Part shown: positions 1 through 7,417 of the stretch, piece by piece
Numbering within the stretch: the stretch's first letter is position 1
How the letters are laid out: every line of letters begins with the position of its first letter
Origin: Alphaproteobacteria bacterium
GTDB lineage: Bacteria; Pseudomonadota; Alphaproteobacteria; Rhodospirillales; Rhodospirillaceae
Direction: 5' to 3'
NCBI GenBank assembly: GCA_003250275.1
Contig: QKGW01000210.1
Location: 1-22,006, forward strand
Length of the DNA: 22,006 bases
Notes under the pieces: model-generated
Told to the model about the DNA's origin: nothing
Databases searched by the model: none
What the model saw: the letters and a program-made list of their open reading frames with translations, nothing else
Translations under genes and position numbers: made by a program

Positions 1-476
1 TCGGTCAGATTGCCGTCCTGGTCGAAGGCTCCGGAAAAAGCGCTAGCGAATACTTCCGGCGCGTTCAGCGGCTGCAAGCCGAGAACGACGCAGACTTGCC
101 GAAGATGATATTGCGCGCGTGAAGTTCCCATGCCGCCGCCGGCACCCATGAGGGCGGCGGATTTGCCCGCCAGCACGGCGTTGTCGGGTTCGCGTGACGC
201 CCAATCGAGAATGTTCTTCAATGCCGGCGCCATCGAGTAGTTGTATTCGGTGCATCCGAAAACGAATGCGTCGGCCTGTCCCATCTGGCCGAGCACTCGC
301 TGCACAGCGGCCGGTTTGGCAGCGATATCCTGGTTGAAGAAGGGGATGTCCGTCAGGTCGGCGATCTCCATTCGGACGCCTTCCGGCAGGGCGGCCTGGG
401 CCGCGCGCAACAATCCGCGGTTGGTTGACGCCTTGCGCAGGCTTCCGGCGATGCCGAGAAGGTTGATGGTTTTCAT
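1..476 (-). CDS. NADPH-dependent FMN reductase family protein (3' end cut by window edge)
   Basis: About 158 N-terminal residues are present and the frame runs off the left edge, so the C-terminus is not seen. The protein begins MKTINLLGIAGSLRKAST, where the GSLRKAS segment is the flavin-phosphate loop of the flavodoxin-like FMN_red fold. Around residue 95 it has TEYNYSMAPALKNILDW, the family's conserved E-Y-N ... LKN..DW block. Members reduce FMN, quinones or azo compounds with NAD(P)H in the cytoplasm. The ATG is preceded by an AGGA Shine-Dalgarno sequence. It is the last visible gene of the minus-strand cassette that starts with the SDR at 3472, about 93 bp after the MDR gene. The context suggests disposal of quinones or other electrophiles; the actual substrate cannot be read from sequence. 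Confidence 0.87.
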   Translation of the reverse strand, partial: MKTINLLGIAGSLRKASTNRGLLRAAQAALPEGVRMEIADLTDIPFFNQDIAAKPAAVQRVLGQMGQADAFVFGCTEYNYSMAPALKNILDWASREPDNAVLAGKSAALMGAGGGMGTSRAQYHLRQVCVVLGLQPLNAPEVFASAFSGAFDQDGNLT

Positions 477-569
477 GTCTGGTTTTCCTGTGTTGGAGCG
501 GCTTGATCTTCGGCGCGTGAGCGTGCGGTAGGTTCGCGCGCGTTCATCGTTCATCCGGAGGCTACGGCG

Positions 570-1517
570 TCACTCTAAACCGATGACCTGCTTCTGCACG
601 GATTTTCCTGAACTTACATCGACGTAGGCCGCCGCCGCCGAGGCCAAGGACGACAGGGCGTATGGAGATGCCTTCAGCGCGCCGGTTTCGAACCCGGGGC
701 GAAGTTCGTCGAGAATCGCGGCAATTTCGTCGCCCGTCAGCTTCATGGTGTCCACCCCGATCAGACGAAGCTGACGATGGTAGAAGTCCATCAGGTCGAA
801 CTCTACGCGCTGGGCGCCCGCGCTGGTAATGGCGATTTGCCGCCCTCCCTGCCGCAACGTCTTCAATGCGGGTTCGAACATCGGCCCGCCGACCGCATCG
901 AGAACCATGTCGGCTCCCCGTCCTCCGGTCGCTTCGGCAATCGTCGACGGCAAGTCCCGATGGCTCGCATTGATATAAAGATCGGCTTCCGAAGGGCGGT
1001 CCGATCTTCCCACACCGATCGTGCGGGCGCCTTTCCAGCGGGCGATCTGAATCGCGGCGCGTCCGACGGCGCCGCTGCCACCCACGATCAGCACGGTTTC
1101 GCCGGGGCCGAGGTTCCCGGCGCGGACGAGCGCGGTCCATGCCGTGACGTAGGGCACGCCGACCGTGGCGGCTTCCGCCATCGAAAGATTGGACGGTTTG
1201 GCGGAAAGCCATTTGGCGGGCAGACAGAGATATTCGCCCTGGGCACCGTCGCGGACGACGCCGAACCCGGCGCCGCTTCCCCACACCTCGCGGCCCAGCC
1301 AGGCTCCGTCGGATACCACGGTTCCGGCGAAGTCGCGTCCGGGGGTGCGGGGAAGTGCTGCGGAGAACAACCCGGCGACGTTCTTCACGTCGCTCGGGTT
1401 GATTGCCGCCGCGGCGACCCGGACGAGAACCTCGCCGGGGCCGGGGGTCGGCGTTTCCATCTCCGTGACGCGGAGTACCTCGGGCGAGCCGTATTCGCTG
1501 AAGCGTAACGCTTTCAT
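570..1517 (-). CDS. MDR-superfamily NAD(P)H oxidoreductase (quinone oxidoreductase-like)
   Basis: A 315-residue protein of the medium-chain dehydrogenase/reductase superfamily. The N-terminal GroES-like half starts MKALRFSEYGSPEVL, with the P-G-P-GEVLVRV turn at 24-34. The NADPH-binding loop GGSGAVG lies near residues 146-152, followed by a basic stretch (ARWKGARTIGVGRSD). The cysteine-rich structural-zinc lobe and catalytic zinc ligands of true alcohol dehydrogenases are absent, so it is a zinc-free quinone reductase/enoyl reductase type. The ATG at 1517 has a GGAGGA Shine-Dalgarno sequence about 11 bases upstream. It lies 27 bp after the metallo-hydrolase gene and upstream of the flavin reductase gene, so all are likely co-transcribed. 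It probably reduces an activated C=C bond of a quinone or enone; the substrate is unknown. Confidence 0.88.
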   Translation of the reverse strand: MKALRFSEYGSPEVLRVTEMETPTPGPGEVLVRVAAAAINPSDVKNVAGLFSAALPRTPGRDFAGTVVSDGAWLGREVWGSGAGFGVVRDGAQGEYLCLPAKWLSAKPSNLSMAEAATVGVPYVTAWTALVRAGNLGPGETVLIVGGSGAVGRAAIQIARWKGARTIGVGRSDRPSEADLYINASHRDLPSTIAEATGGRGADMVLDAVGGPMFEPALKTLRQGGRQIAITSAGAQRVEFDLMDFYHRQLRLIGVDTMKLTGDEIAAILDELRPGFETGALKASPYALSSLASAAAAYVDVSSGKSVQKQVIGLE

Positions 1518-1544
1518 GCTGGAATCTTCCTCCGATCCGGCGGT

Positions 1545-2654
1545 TTACAAGAAAAATCCCTCCGGAGCCCCGTCGCGCCGCATGTAGCCGTTGTGCGACT
1601 GCTCCAGGCGGATCTTCTGAAGCATGGTGTAGGCGTTGTTCTTGGTCATCACGTCGGCGCCGTTGAGGCGTTCGGCCCAGCGCTTGCCGTTGGAAGTGGT
1701 GACTTCAAGCACCTTCTTGGTCACGAAGTTGGTGAGCGCGGAGAAGAAGTTTTCCTCGGCGGCGCGGAACGCGCCCTTGTAGGGGCCGTCGCCCAGATCC
1801 TTGACGAAGTGCTCCAGTTCCACGGTGTGCAGCGCCTCGCGGGAGAAGCGAACCACGTCCTGGGTGTATTCGCGCGCGGTGAGCACGTCCTCGCGGGTGC
1901 CGTACCGCGAGACGTGGCCACAGACGATGGCGTCGAAATCGTATTCGAGGATCTGGTCGTGCGCCTCGATCCAGCCGCTGATGTTTTCCGAGGAATCGCA
2001 GTCCTTGAAGGCCACCCAGCCGGGGGCGAGGATGTCGATGGCCGCGAGAACCTTCTGCTTCGGCGCGTAGATGAAGATGTTGCCTTCGCTGTGATTCTGG
2101 CCCTTGTAGGACAGTTCCAGCTTGACGCCGTTCACATCCAGCGTGGCGTCCTTGGAGAAGGTTTCCGTCGGCACCGGACGATCCGCATCCGGAAAGCGCG
2201 TGAGCAGTTCGCGGGTTTTCTCGTGGGCGACGCGCGTGATCTTCGGTCCGAACATCGCGGCGGCACCGACGTGGTCGGCGTGCCAGTGACTGTAGACCAT
2301 GTGGGTGACGGGTTCGTCGGTCACGCTGGCGATCGCGTCGAGCAGGCGTTCGCCCAGCGAGGGCGGCGCGTCGACGACGATCACGCCGTTGCCGGTGCGC
2401 ACGAACATGCAGTCGTACCAACCGCCCGAAACCCAGTACACGCCGTCCTGCAGTTCCTTGACATGGTAGCCGTTCTTGATCCGGTCGGGCAGGAACAGGC
2501 TGCCGTACGAGTCTTCGGGCGGCGCCTCGTAGTCCTCGATCTTGCTGTACGGGAGGCCGATCTGGCCGAGATTGTCGACATACCACGAGGGAATGCAGTC
2601 GCACACGCCGTTGGGGTGCGCGTGGTGGTGGTGATGACCGTTCGCATTCGACAT
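1545..2654 (-). CDS. MBL-fold metallo-hydrolase with histidine-rich N-terminus
   Basis: A 369-residue metallo-beta-lactamase-fold hydrolase. The metal-binding signature HWHADH is at residues 123-128. Further candidate ligands are H188 (GQNHSEGN), D207 (AAIDILAPG) and H247 (VCGHVSRYG), so a complete two-metal site is present. The N-terminus contains a run of five histidines (residues 7-11) followed by HPNGVCDC, which could bind or store metal. I chose the ATG at 2654 because it has a GGAG Shine-Dalgarno sequence; the longer frame opens with TTG at 2711 and overlaps the preceding SDR stop. No signal peptide is evident, so a cytoplasmic location is likely. It lies between the SDR and MDR genes of the same operon. 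The family includes lactonases, thioesterases and glyoxalase II-like enzymes; which of these it is cannot be decided here. Confidence 0.9.
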   Translation of the reverse strand: MSNANGHHHHHAHPNGVCDCIPSWYVDNLGQIGLPYSKIEDYEAPPEDSYGSLFLPDRIKNGYHVKELQDGVYWVSGGWYDCMFVRTGNGVIVVDAPPSLGERLLDAIASVTDEPVTHMVYSHWHADHVGAAAMFGPKITRVAHEKTRELLTRFPDADRPVPTETFSKDATLDVNGVKLELSYKGQNHSEGNIFIYAPKQKVLAAIDILAPGWVAFKDCDSSENISGWIEAHDQILEYDFDAIVCGHVSRYGTREDVLTAREYTQDVVRFSREALHTVELEHFVKDLGDGPYKGAFRAAEENFFSALTNFVTKKVLEVTTSNGKRWAERLNGADVMTKNNAYTMLQKIRLEQSHNGYMRRDGAPEGFFL

Positions 2655-2707
2655 GATGAACTTGCTCCTACGGTATGTCTTTGGATCCGATGATCCGTGG
2701 GGAAGCC

Positions 2708-3472
2708 TCAATGGGCGGTTTGTCCGCCGTCGGCGAGGTAGACCTGCCCGGTGGTGAAGCTGGCCATCGACGAGCAGAGGAACAGCACGGTTCCTGCGAT
2801 CTCCTCCGGGTCTGCGGCGCGGTGCATCGGGCTGCCGGCCAGAAGATTGGCGGCGAACGCCTCGTCGCGGAGCCAGCGTTCGATCATCGGTGTCCGCACG
2901 ATACCGGGGGCGACCGCGTTCACGCGGATTCCCTGCGTGGCGTAATCGAGGGCCGCCGCCTTGGTGAGGCCGACGACGCCGTGTTTGGCCGCGACGTAGG
3001 CGGCCATGCCGGGATCGGCGATCACGCCGGCCACCGAGGCGGTGTTGACGATGGCGCCGCCGCCGACCTTGAGCATGTGGCGGATCTCGTACTTCATGCA
3101 GAGAAACACCCCCTTGAGGTCGACGCCGATAACGCGGTCGAAATCCGCGTCGTCGACATCCGCAAGGGACACGGTGGGCGGAAGAACGCCGGCGTTGTTG
3201 AAGGCGCAGTCCAGGCCGCCGAAGGTGTCGAGGGTGGCGTTCACCAGCGCTTCGACGGATTCGGCGCGCGATACGTCGGTCTTCAGGAAGAACGCCTCTC
3301 CGCCGAGGCCGAGGATCTCGTCCGCGGTTTTCTGTCCGGCGTCGCTGGGGTTGCCGATCGCGACCTTCGCGCCCTGACGCGCGAACGCCAGGGCCGCGGC
3401 CCTACCGATTCCGGTGCTGCCTCCCGTCACGAGGGCGACCTTGCCCGTGTAATCCAGCAATTGCTCAACCAT
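2708..3472 (-). CDS. SDR-family NAD(P)-dependent oxidoreductase
   Basis: A classical short-chain dehydrogenase/reductase of 254 residues. It has the cofactor motif TGGSTGIG near residues 14-21, NNAG near 90, the catalytic serine in NTASVAG, and the YxxxK pair in YVAAKHG, followed by the usual VNAVAPG segment. Enzymes of this type oxidise or reduce a hydroxyl/carbonyl pair in the cytoplasm. I placed the start at ATG 3472 (MVEQLLDYTGKVALVTGG), since the fold begins immediately there and a GGAG sequence lies upstream. The frame also extends to 3586, but that extension runs through the AT-rich regulatory gap and has no SDR character. This is the first gene of the minus-strand redox cassette and is divergent from the LysR gene at 3692, the usual arrangement for a LysR target operon. 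Confidence 0.92.
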   Translation of the reverse strand: MVEQLLDYTGKVALVTGGSTGIGRAAALAFARQGAKVAIGNPSDAGQKTADEILGLGGEAFFLKTDVSRAESVEALVNATLDTFGGLDCAFNNAGVLPPTVSLADVDDADFDRVIGVDLKGVFLCMKYEIRHMLKVGGGAIVNTASVAGVIADPGMAAYVAAKHGVVGLTKAAALDYATQGIRVNAVAPGIVRTPMIERWLRDEAFAANLLAGSPMHRAADPEEIAGTVLFLCSSMASFTTGQVYLADGGQTAH

Positions 3473-3568
3473 GGTGTCTTCATCTCCGTCGGAGGGGGCG
3501 AACCGCCGCGCCGACATGCGTTTCGTTGCGAAGCGACATTCCATCAGTTGCATGAGAAAATATAAACA

Positions 3569-3579
3569 CCAAATTTTGG
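3569..3579. promoter_or_regulatory. Short perfect dyad in LysR/SDR divergent gap
   Basis: CCAAA-T-TTTGG is a perfect 5-1-5 dyad in the AT-rich middle of the gap between the SDR operon (-) and the LysR gene (+). Its centre is 18 bp from that of the larger dyad at 3584-3600. It could be a second contact site for the LysR protein, but it is short and could arise by chance in AT-rich DNA. Confidence 0.3.
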
Positions 3580-3583
3580 ACTT

Positions 3584-3600
3584 CATAATTTACAATTATG
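3584..3600. promoter_or_regulatory. Candidate LysR operator (perfect dyad, T-N11-A core)
   Basis: CATAAT-TTACA-ATTATG is a perfect 6-5-6 inverted repeat. It contains TAATTTACAATTA, an exact T-N11-A core, the consensus form of LysR-family binding sites. It lies between the divergent SDR operon and LysR gene. It overlaps a possible promoter for the LysR gene, with -35 TTCATA at 3582-3587 and -10 AATAAT at 3605-3610 (17 bp spacing), which would fit autorepression. The promoter boxes are matched by eye only. The link to this particular regulator is inferred from position. Confidence 0.55.
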
Positions 3601-3691
3601 CATCAATAATGGTGCAGCGATTGCGTTTCGACACGCCCTTGCTGCCCGCGAGGAAATCCCCGAGCGGTCCAAAATCGGAGGAGATACGTCG

Positions 3692-4606
3692 ATGGCAGCC
3701 GACGTCTTGAAGGGAATGCTGGTATTCACCAAGGTCGCAGAGCTGAAAAGCTTCGCCAAGGCCGCCGATCTGCTAGGCATGTCGCGAGGAATGACCTCGC
3801 GATACGTCACCCAGGTCGAGGAAAACCTGGGCGTCCGTCTGATCAACCGCACCACCCGGCACTTTTCGATGACGGAAGCGGGCAACACATACTACCAAAA
3901 GGCGATGCAGATCCTTGCTCTGGTCGCCGAAACCGAGCAGGCTGCCGCCAGCGACGCCTCGAAACCACGCGGAACGCTCCGCATCAGCTGCTCGGTAGCC
4001 TTCGGCGGCACCCAGTTGGGGGAGGCCATCAGCACGTATTTGCAGCGCTATCCGGATGTCAGGGTCGAAACCATCCTCTGTGAACGTGTGGTCAATATTG
4101 TCGACGAGGGCTTCGATCTTGCGCTCCGCGTCGCCGACGACCTCACCCCTGGACTGATAGCACGGCGGTTGACGCCGATCCGGTTCGTGGTCTGCGCCTC
4201 ACCGGATTATCTGCGTCGATGCGGCACCCCGGCCACTCCGGCGGACCTCGCGGGGCACGAATGTCTGATCTTTTCGGATTCGGATGTGGCGGGGGAATGG
4301 CGCTTCCGGCGCGACGGCGTGGCCAGCACCGTGAGAGTCCAGGGGGCCTTCCACGGGAACAACGGCAACATCCTCTGCAATGCCGCCGCCGGAGGGCTGG
4401 GTATCGTCTATCAGCCCACCTTCCTGACGCATGAGGCCCTGCGTAGCGGGCGTTTGGTGCGACTCTTTTCAGAATGGGAAACGGACACGTTCTGGGCCTA
4501 TGCGGTCTATCCCCACCGCCAGTTCCTGCTGCCGAAGGTGCGCAGCTTCATCGACTTCATGGCCGAGTTCTTTGGCCCTCATCCCTACTGGGATGAGGGC
4601 ATCTGA
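3692..4606 (+). CDS. LysR-family transcriptional regulator (divergent from the redox cassette)
   Basis: A 304-residue LysR-type regulator. The winged helix-turn-helix occupies about residues 5-63 (LKSFAKAADLLGMSRGMTSRYV, then LGVRLINRTTRHFSMTEAG). The periplasmic-binding-protein-like effector domain covers about 90-295, beginning at GTLRISCS. The ATG at 3692 follows a GGAGGAGA Shine-Dalgarno sequence. It is transcribed away from the SDR-MBL-MDR-FMN reductase operon and probably activates that operon in response to a small molecule, perhaps one of its substrates; this is inferred from layout. The subgroup resembles the many LysR proteins that control quinone- or aldehyde-responsive oxidoreductases. 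The last coding bases form a strong hairpin that overlaps the C-terminal codons. Confidence 0.93.
   Translation: MAADVLKGMLVFTKVAELKSFAKAADLLGMSRGMTSRYVTQVEENLGVRLINRTTRHFSMTEAGNTYYQKAMQILALVAETEQAAASDASKPRGTLRISCSVAFGGTQLGEAISTYLQRYPDVRVETILCERVVNIVDEGFDLALRVADDLTPGLIARRLTPIRFVVCASPDYLRRCGTPATPADLAGHECLIFSDSDVAGEWRFRRDGVASTVRVQGAFHGNNGNILCNAAAGGLGIVYQPTFLTHEALRSGRLVRLFSEWETDTFWAYAVYPHRQFLLPKVRSFIDFMAEFFGPHPYWDEGI
4575..4600. terminator. 11-bp perfect hairpin at the 3' end of the LysR gene
   Basis: GCCCTCATCCC-TACT-GGGATGAGGGC is an 11-bp perfect stem with a four-base loop. It ends three bases before the TGA stop codon of the upstream LysR gene. The gene beyond it (4799-5740) is convergent, so a bidirectional terminator or 3' stabiliser would make sense. 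No U-tract follows on either strand, so intrinsic termination is uncertain. The 192 bp between the two convergent stops contain no gene that I can support. Confidence 0.45.
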
Positions 4607-4798
4607 AAGTCCGCGCGTCGTGGATGGCCCTTCCTGCGTAAATACCGATGGGCTTGAATGACTGCCGTGGGTTTCCGGCGGAACGAGTCCCGGGTGGGGC
4701 CGAAAGGAGCACGCCGTTCTGGTCGTTGGTCAACACGATCTCACACCGCAACAGTGCGGCAGACATCTCTCCCGCCATTGTCGGCGCCTGGAGCAGGG

Positions 4799-5740
4799 CT
4801 ACGGTGCGGTTTGGGGCGAGGCGGTAGAGATGCGCCAGGGCGGGGTGCGGAGGCTTGCGGCGAGGGCGTCGAGGAAACGGCGAGAGCGGGCGGAACGTGC
4901 GGCGCGTTCAGTTCCCATGAGGGCGACGACCGGGGCCGGGGGCAGATCGTAGTCGCCGAGGATGCGGACCAGACGCTCGCTTTCCAGGTCCTCGGTGACG
5001 TCCCATTCCGAGCGGACGATCAGGCCTTGTCCGGCGACGGCCCAGGCCTTCGCCACCTCGCCGTCGTTGGTGGAGAGGGTGGGCGCGATGCGGATTCTCT
5101 CCGTCGTGCCAGCCTGCCGCGCGCTGAAGTGCCACATGGTGACATCCTCGTCGTTTTCGCGCAGGGCGATGCAGGCATGGTTGCGCAGGTCGGCGGGCCG
5201 GGCCGGGGTGCCCGCCCGTGCGAGATAGTCCGGGGCGGCGCAGAGGAGGCGTGCGTTCGGTGCGAGGCGGCGCATCGCGAGGTGCGCCGCCACGTTCGGT
5301 GCGCCGATGTGGATGGCGATGTCCCAGCTTTCGGGCGGCGCATGGGAGAGGCGGTCGACCAGGGTGAGGTCGAGGCGTAGGCGGGGGTGGGCCTCCCGGA
5401 ACTGCGCGGCGAGGGGCGCCACGAAGCGGCGGCCGAAGCCGAACGGTGCGACGATGCGCAGGTCACCGGCGACCTCGCCGCGGCGTTCCAGCAGGGTGTC
5501 GTTGAGGGCGTCCAGGGCGCCGACGATGTCCCGGCCGCGTTTGGCGAGGAGTTCGCCTTCGCCGGTCAGGGCGAGGCGGCGGCCACCGCGGTCGACCAGC
5601 TTGACCCCGAGGCGCGCCTCGAGGCTGCGCAGGCGCTGCGTCACGGCGGGCGGCGAGACGTCGAGCGCCCGGGCTGCCGCGGCGAGGGAGGGGGCGGCGG
5701 CGATGGCGGCGAAGAATCGCAGGTCGTCAGCCTCTATCAT
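4799..5740 (-). CDS. LysR-family transcriptional regulator (divergent from the PLP enzyme gene)
   Basis: A 313-residue LysR-type regulator. The helix-turn-helix domain (about residues 3-61) contains SLAAAARALDVSPPAVTQRLRSLEARLGVKLV, and the effector-binding domain follows from about residue 85 (GDLRIVAPFGFG). I placed the start at ATG 5740 (MIEADDLRFF), which has AAGG nine bases upstream; the frame extends 14 residues further, but that stretch reads through the operator region. It is divergent from the D-amino-acid-type PLP enzyme and RidA genes and is very likely their regulator, with two T-N11-A dyads in the 92-bp gap. One of those dyads overlaps this gene's own start codon, which suggests autorepression. 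The effector may be the PLP enzyme's amino acid substrate; that is inference. Confidence 0.93.
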   Translation of the reverse strand: MIEADDLRFFAAIAAAPSLAAAARALDVSPPAVTQRLRSLEARLGVKLVDRGGRRLALTGEGELLAKRGRDIVGALDALNDTLLERRGEVAGDLRIVAPFGFGRRFVAPLAAQFREAHPRLRLDLTLVDRLSHAPPESWDIAIHIGAPNVAAHLAMRRLAPNARLLCAAPDYLARAGTPARPADLRNHACIALRENDEDVTMWHFSARQAGTTERIRIAPTLSTNDGEVAKAWAVAGQGLIVRSEWDVTEDLESERLVRILGDYDLPPAPVVALMGTERAARSARSRRFLDALAASLRTPPWRISTASPQTAP

Positions 5741-5755
5741 TAAGTTTGCCTTAAT
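5739..5755. promoter_or_regulatory. Candidate LysR operator, proximal to regulator start
   Basis: ATTAAG-TTTGC-CTTAAT is a perfect 6-5-6 dyad with an exact T-N11-A core (5741-5753). It overlaps the start codon and Shine-Dalgarno region of the LysR gene, so occupancy would block that gene. It pairs with the dyad at 5771-5788 (centres about 32 bp apart). Confidence 0.55.
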
Positions 5756-5770
5756 AGAGAAGTTCAATTT

Positions 5771-5788
5771 CGTTAATAGCACTTAACG
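5771..5788. promoter_or_regulatory. Candidate LysR operator, proximal to PLP enzyme gene
   Basis: CGTTAA-TAGCAC-TTAACG is a perfect 6-6-6 dyad that also contains a T-N11-A core (5773-5785). It shares the TTAA half-site with the dyad at 5739-5755. The centre-to-centre distance of about 32 bp is roughly three helical turns. This is the geometry expected of recognition and activation sites bound by one LysR tetramer. Confidence 0.55.
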
Positions 5789-5832
5789 GATGGAGCGTGG
5801 CATGTTTTCCGGGTCAGTTTGGGAGAAACCGC

Positions 5833-6996
5833 ATGTCCACCTCCGTATCCTTCGACCCCGTGCCGCCGCTGCGGCAGTTGCAAACCCCCTGCCTGCTGCT
5901 CGATCAGGCGCGTTTCGAGCGTAACGTCCGGCGTATGCGCACGCATCTCGCGCAGCTCGGCGTGAGCTTCCGCCCGCATCTCAAAACGGCCAAGAGCATC
6001 GAGGTGGCCCGCCGGGTCATGGACTCCGCCGCAGGCCCTGGCACCGTCTCCACCCTGCGGGAGGCGGAGTACTTCGCCGCCAATGGCGTGCGCGATCTCA
6101 TCTATGCCGTCGGTATCGTGCCAGAGAAACTCGATCCACTGGGGGCGATCCGCTCCACCCATGGCGCGGACATGGCGGTAATCCTCGACAGCGTCGAGCA
6201 GGCGGAGGCGCTGTCCGCCTGGTCGGCGGCGCACGGCCAGGCGGTGCCCGCCTTCATCGAGATCGATTCCGACGGCCACCGCTCGGGTGTGGCGCCGGAG
6301 GATGCGGAGCTTCTTATCGCCATCGGCCGCATCCTCGATGGCGGTGCGGCGGAGCTGCGGGGCGTGCTGACCCATGCCGGGGGGAGCTATGCCCTCCACG
6401 ATCCTGCCGACCTGCGGGCGGCGGCGGATGCGGAACGGGATGCGGCGGTCACCTGCGCCCGGGTGCTGCGTGCGGCGGGGCTGCCGTGTCCGGCGGTCAG
6501 CGTGGGGTCGACCCCGACCGCCACCTTCGCCGACGACCTCGGCGGCGTCACCGAGGTGCGCGCCGGGGTGTTCATGTTCGGCGACCTCGTTCAGGCGGGG
6601 ATCGGTTCCTGCGCCGAGGAGGACATCGCCCTGTCGGTCCTGGCGACGGTGATCGGCCACCAGAGCGCCAAGGGCTGGCTGATCGTCGACGCCGGGTGGA
6701 TGGCGCTGTCCCGCGACCGCGGAACCGGGCGGCAGAGCGTCGACCAGGGGTACGGTCTGGTGTGCGACGAGACCGGCCGCGCCTATCCCGATCTCGTGGT
6801 GCTCGACGCCAACCAGGAGCACGGCATCGTCGGCGTGCGCCCGGGCTCCGGCGCTGCGCTGCCGCCGCTACCGCTGGGCGCGCGGGTGCGCATCCTGCCC
6901 AACCACGCCTGCGCCACCGCCGCGCAGTTCGGCCGCTACGAGGTCATGGACGGCACCGCCGTGGTGGACCGCTGGCCCCGCATCAACGGATGGTGA
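5833..6996 (+). CDS. PLP-dependent D-threonine aldolase / D-serine dehydratase-type enzyme (alanine racemase fold)
   Basis: A 387-residue fold-type III PLP enzyme. The N-terminal alanine-racemase-like barrel carries the PLP lysine as K51 in RPHLKTAKS, the form used by D-threonine aldolases and eukaryote-type D-serine dehydratases. Near the C-terminus, PNHACAT provides H358 and C360, matching the His-x-Cys metal pair known in these families. Expected activity is metal-assisted cleavage or deamination of a D-beta-hydroxy amino acid in the cytoplasm; dehydratase and aldolase cannot be separated by eye. The ATG at 5833 has GGGAG eight bases upstream, preferred over the longer frame opening at 5797. 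It overlaps or abuts the RidA gene downstream, which favours an enamine-producing (dehydratase-like) reaction. It is probably controlled by the divergent LysR gene. Confidence 0.85.
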   Translation: MSTSVSFDPVPPLRQLQTPCLLLDQARFERNVRRMRTHLAQLGVSFRPHLKTAKSIEVARRVMDSAAGPGTVSTLREAEYFAANGVRDLIYAVGIVPEKLDPLGAIRSTHGADMAVILDSVEQAEALSAWSAAHGQAVPAFIEIDSDGHRSGVAPEDAELLIAIGRILDGGAAELRGVLTHAGGSYALHDPADLRAAADAERDAAVTCARVLRAAGLPCPAVSVGSTPTATFADDLGGVTEVRAGVFMFGDLVQAGIGSCAEEDIALSVLATVIGHQSAKGWLIVDAGWMALSRDRGTGRQSVDQGYGLVCDETGRAYPDLVVLDANQEHGIVGVRPGSGAALPPLPLGARVRILPNHACATAAQFGRYEVMDGTAVVDRWPRINGW

Positions 6997-7001
6997 AGAT
7001 C

Positions 7002-7406
7002 ATGGCTCAAGACATCGAACGCATTCACACGGCCTCGGCGCCGCCTCCGGGCGGGCACTATGCCCAGGCCGTCGCCGCGGGTGACCTCGTGTTCGTCTCC
7101 GGACAGCTGGGCGGGCGGCCCGACGGCTCCCCGACGCACGGGCTGCCCTTCCGGGAACAGGCCGCCCAGGCGATCTCCAACCTCCTCGCCGTGGTGGCGG
7201 CGGCGGGCAGCGGGCCGGACCGCATCCTCAAGGTGACGGCCTACGTCGTCGGCATCGAAAACTGGCCGGAGTTCAACGACGTCTATGCGGAGATTCTCGG
7301 CGAGAATCGCCCGGCCCGCAGCGTTGTGCCGGTCCCGGTGTTGCACCACGGATACCTGGTCGAGATCGAAGCGGTCGCCCTGCGGACCGTGCCCGCAGCC
7401 GCATAG
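7002..7406 (+). CDS. RidA family reactive intermediate/imine deaminase
   Basis: A 134-residue protein of the Rid (YjgF/YER057c/UK114) family. It has the family's FVSGQLG strand (residues 31-37), the key arginine as R106 in RPARSVVP, and the C-terminal VEIEAVAL strand with its conserved glutamates. RidA hydrolyses 2-aminoacrylate and related enamines released by PLP serine/threonine dehydratases. I used ATG 7002, preceded by GGTGA; an in-frame ATG at 6990 would overlap the PLP enzyme stop codon (TGA at 6994-6996). The tight spacing implies translational coupling and a shared pathway, with RidA clearing the product of the upstream enzyme. An AGGAGA sequence right after its stop serves the broken HAD gene. 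Confidence 0.92.
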   Translation: MAQDIERIHTASAPPPGGHYAQAVAAGDLVFVSGQLGGRPDGSPTHGLPFREQAAQAISNLLAVVAAAGSGPDRILKVTAYVVGIENWPEFNDVYAEILGENRPARSVVPVPVLHHGYLVEIEAVALRTVPAAA

Positions 7407-7417
7407 GAGATGAATCG

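Noticed and set aside
2655..2711. Upstream TTG start adding 19 residues to the MBL hydrolase
   Set aside because: It would overlap the SDR stop and lacks a Shine-Dalgarno sequence, while ATG 2654 has one.
4557..4778. 73-codon minus-strand frame in the gap between the two LysR genes (includes LTNDQNGVLLSAPPGTRS)
   Set aside because: Looks somewhat protein-like but matches no family I recognise, lacks a good Shine-Dalgarno sequence and runs into the LysR 3' end; a remnant cannot be excluded.
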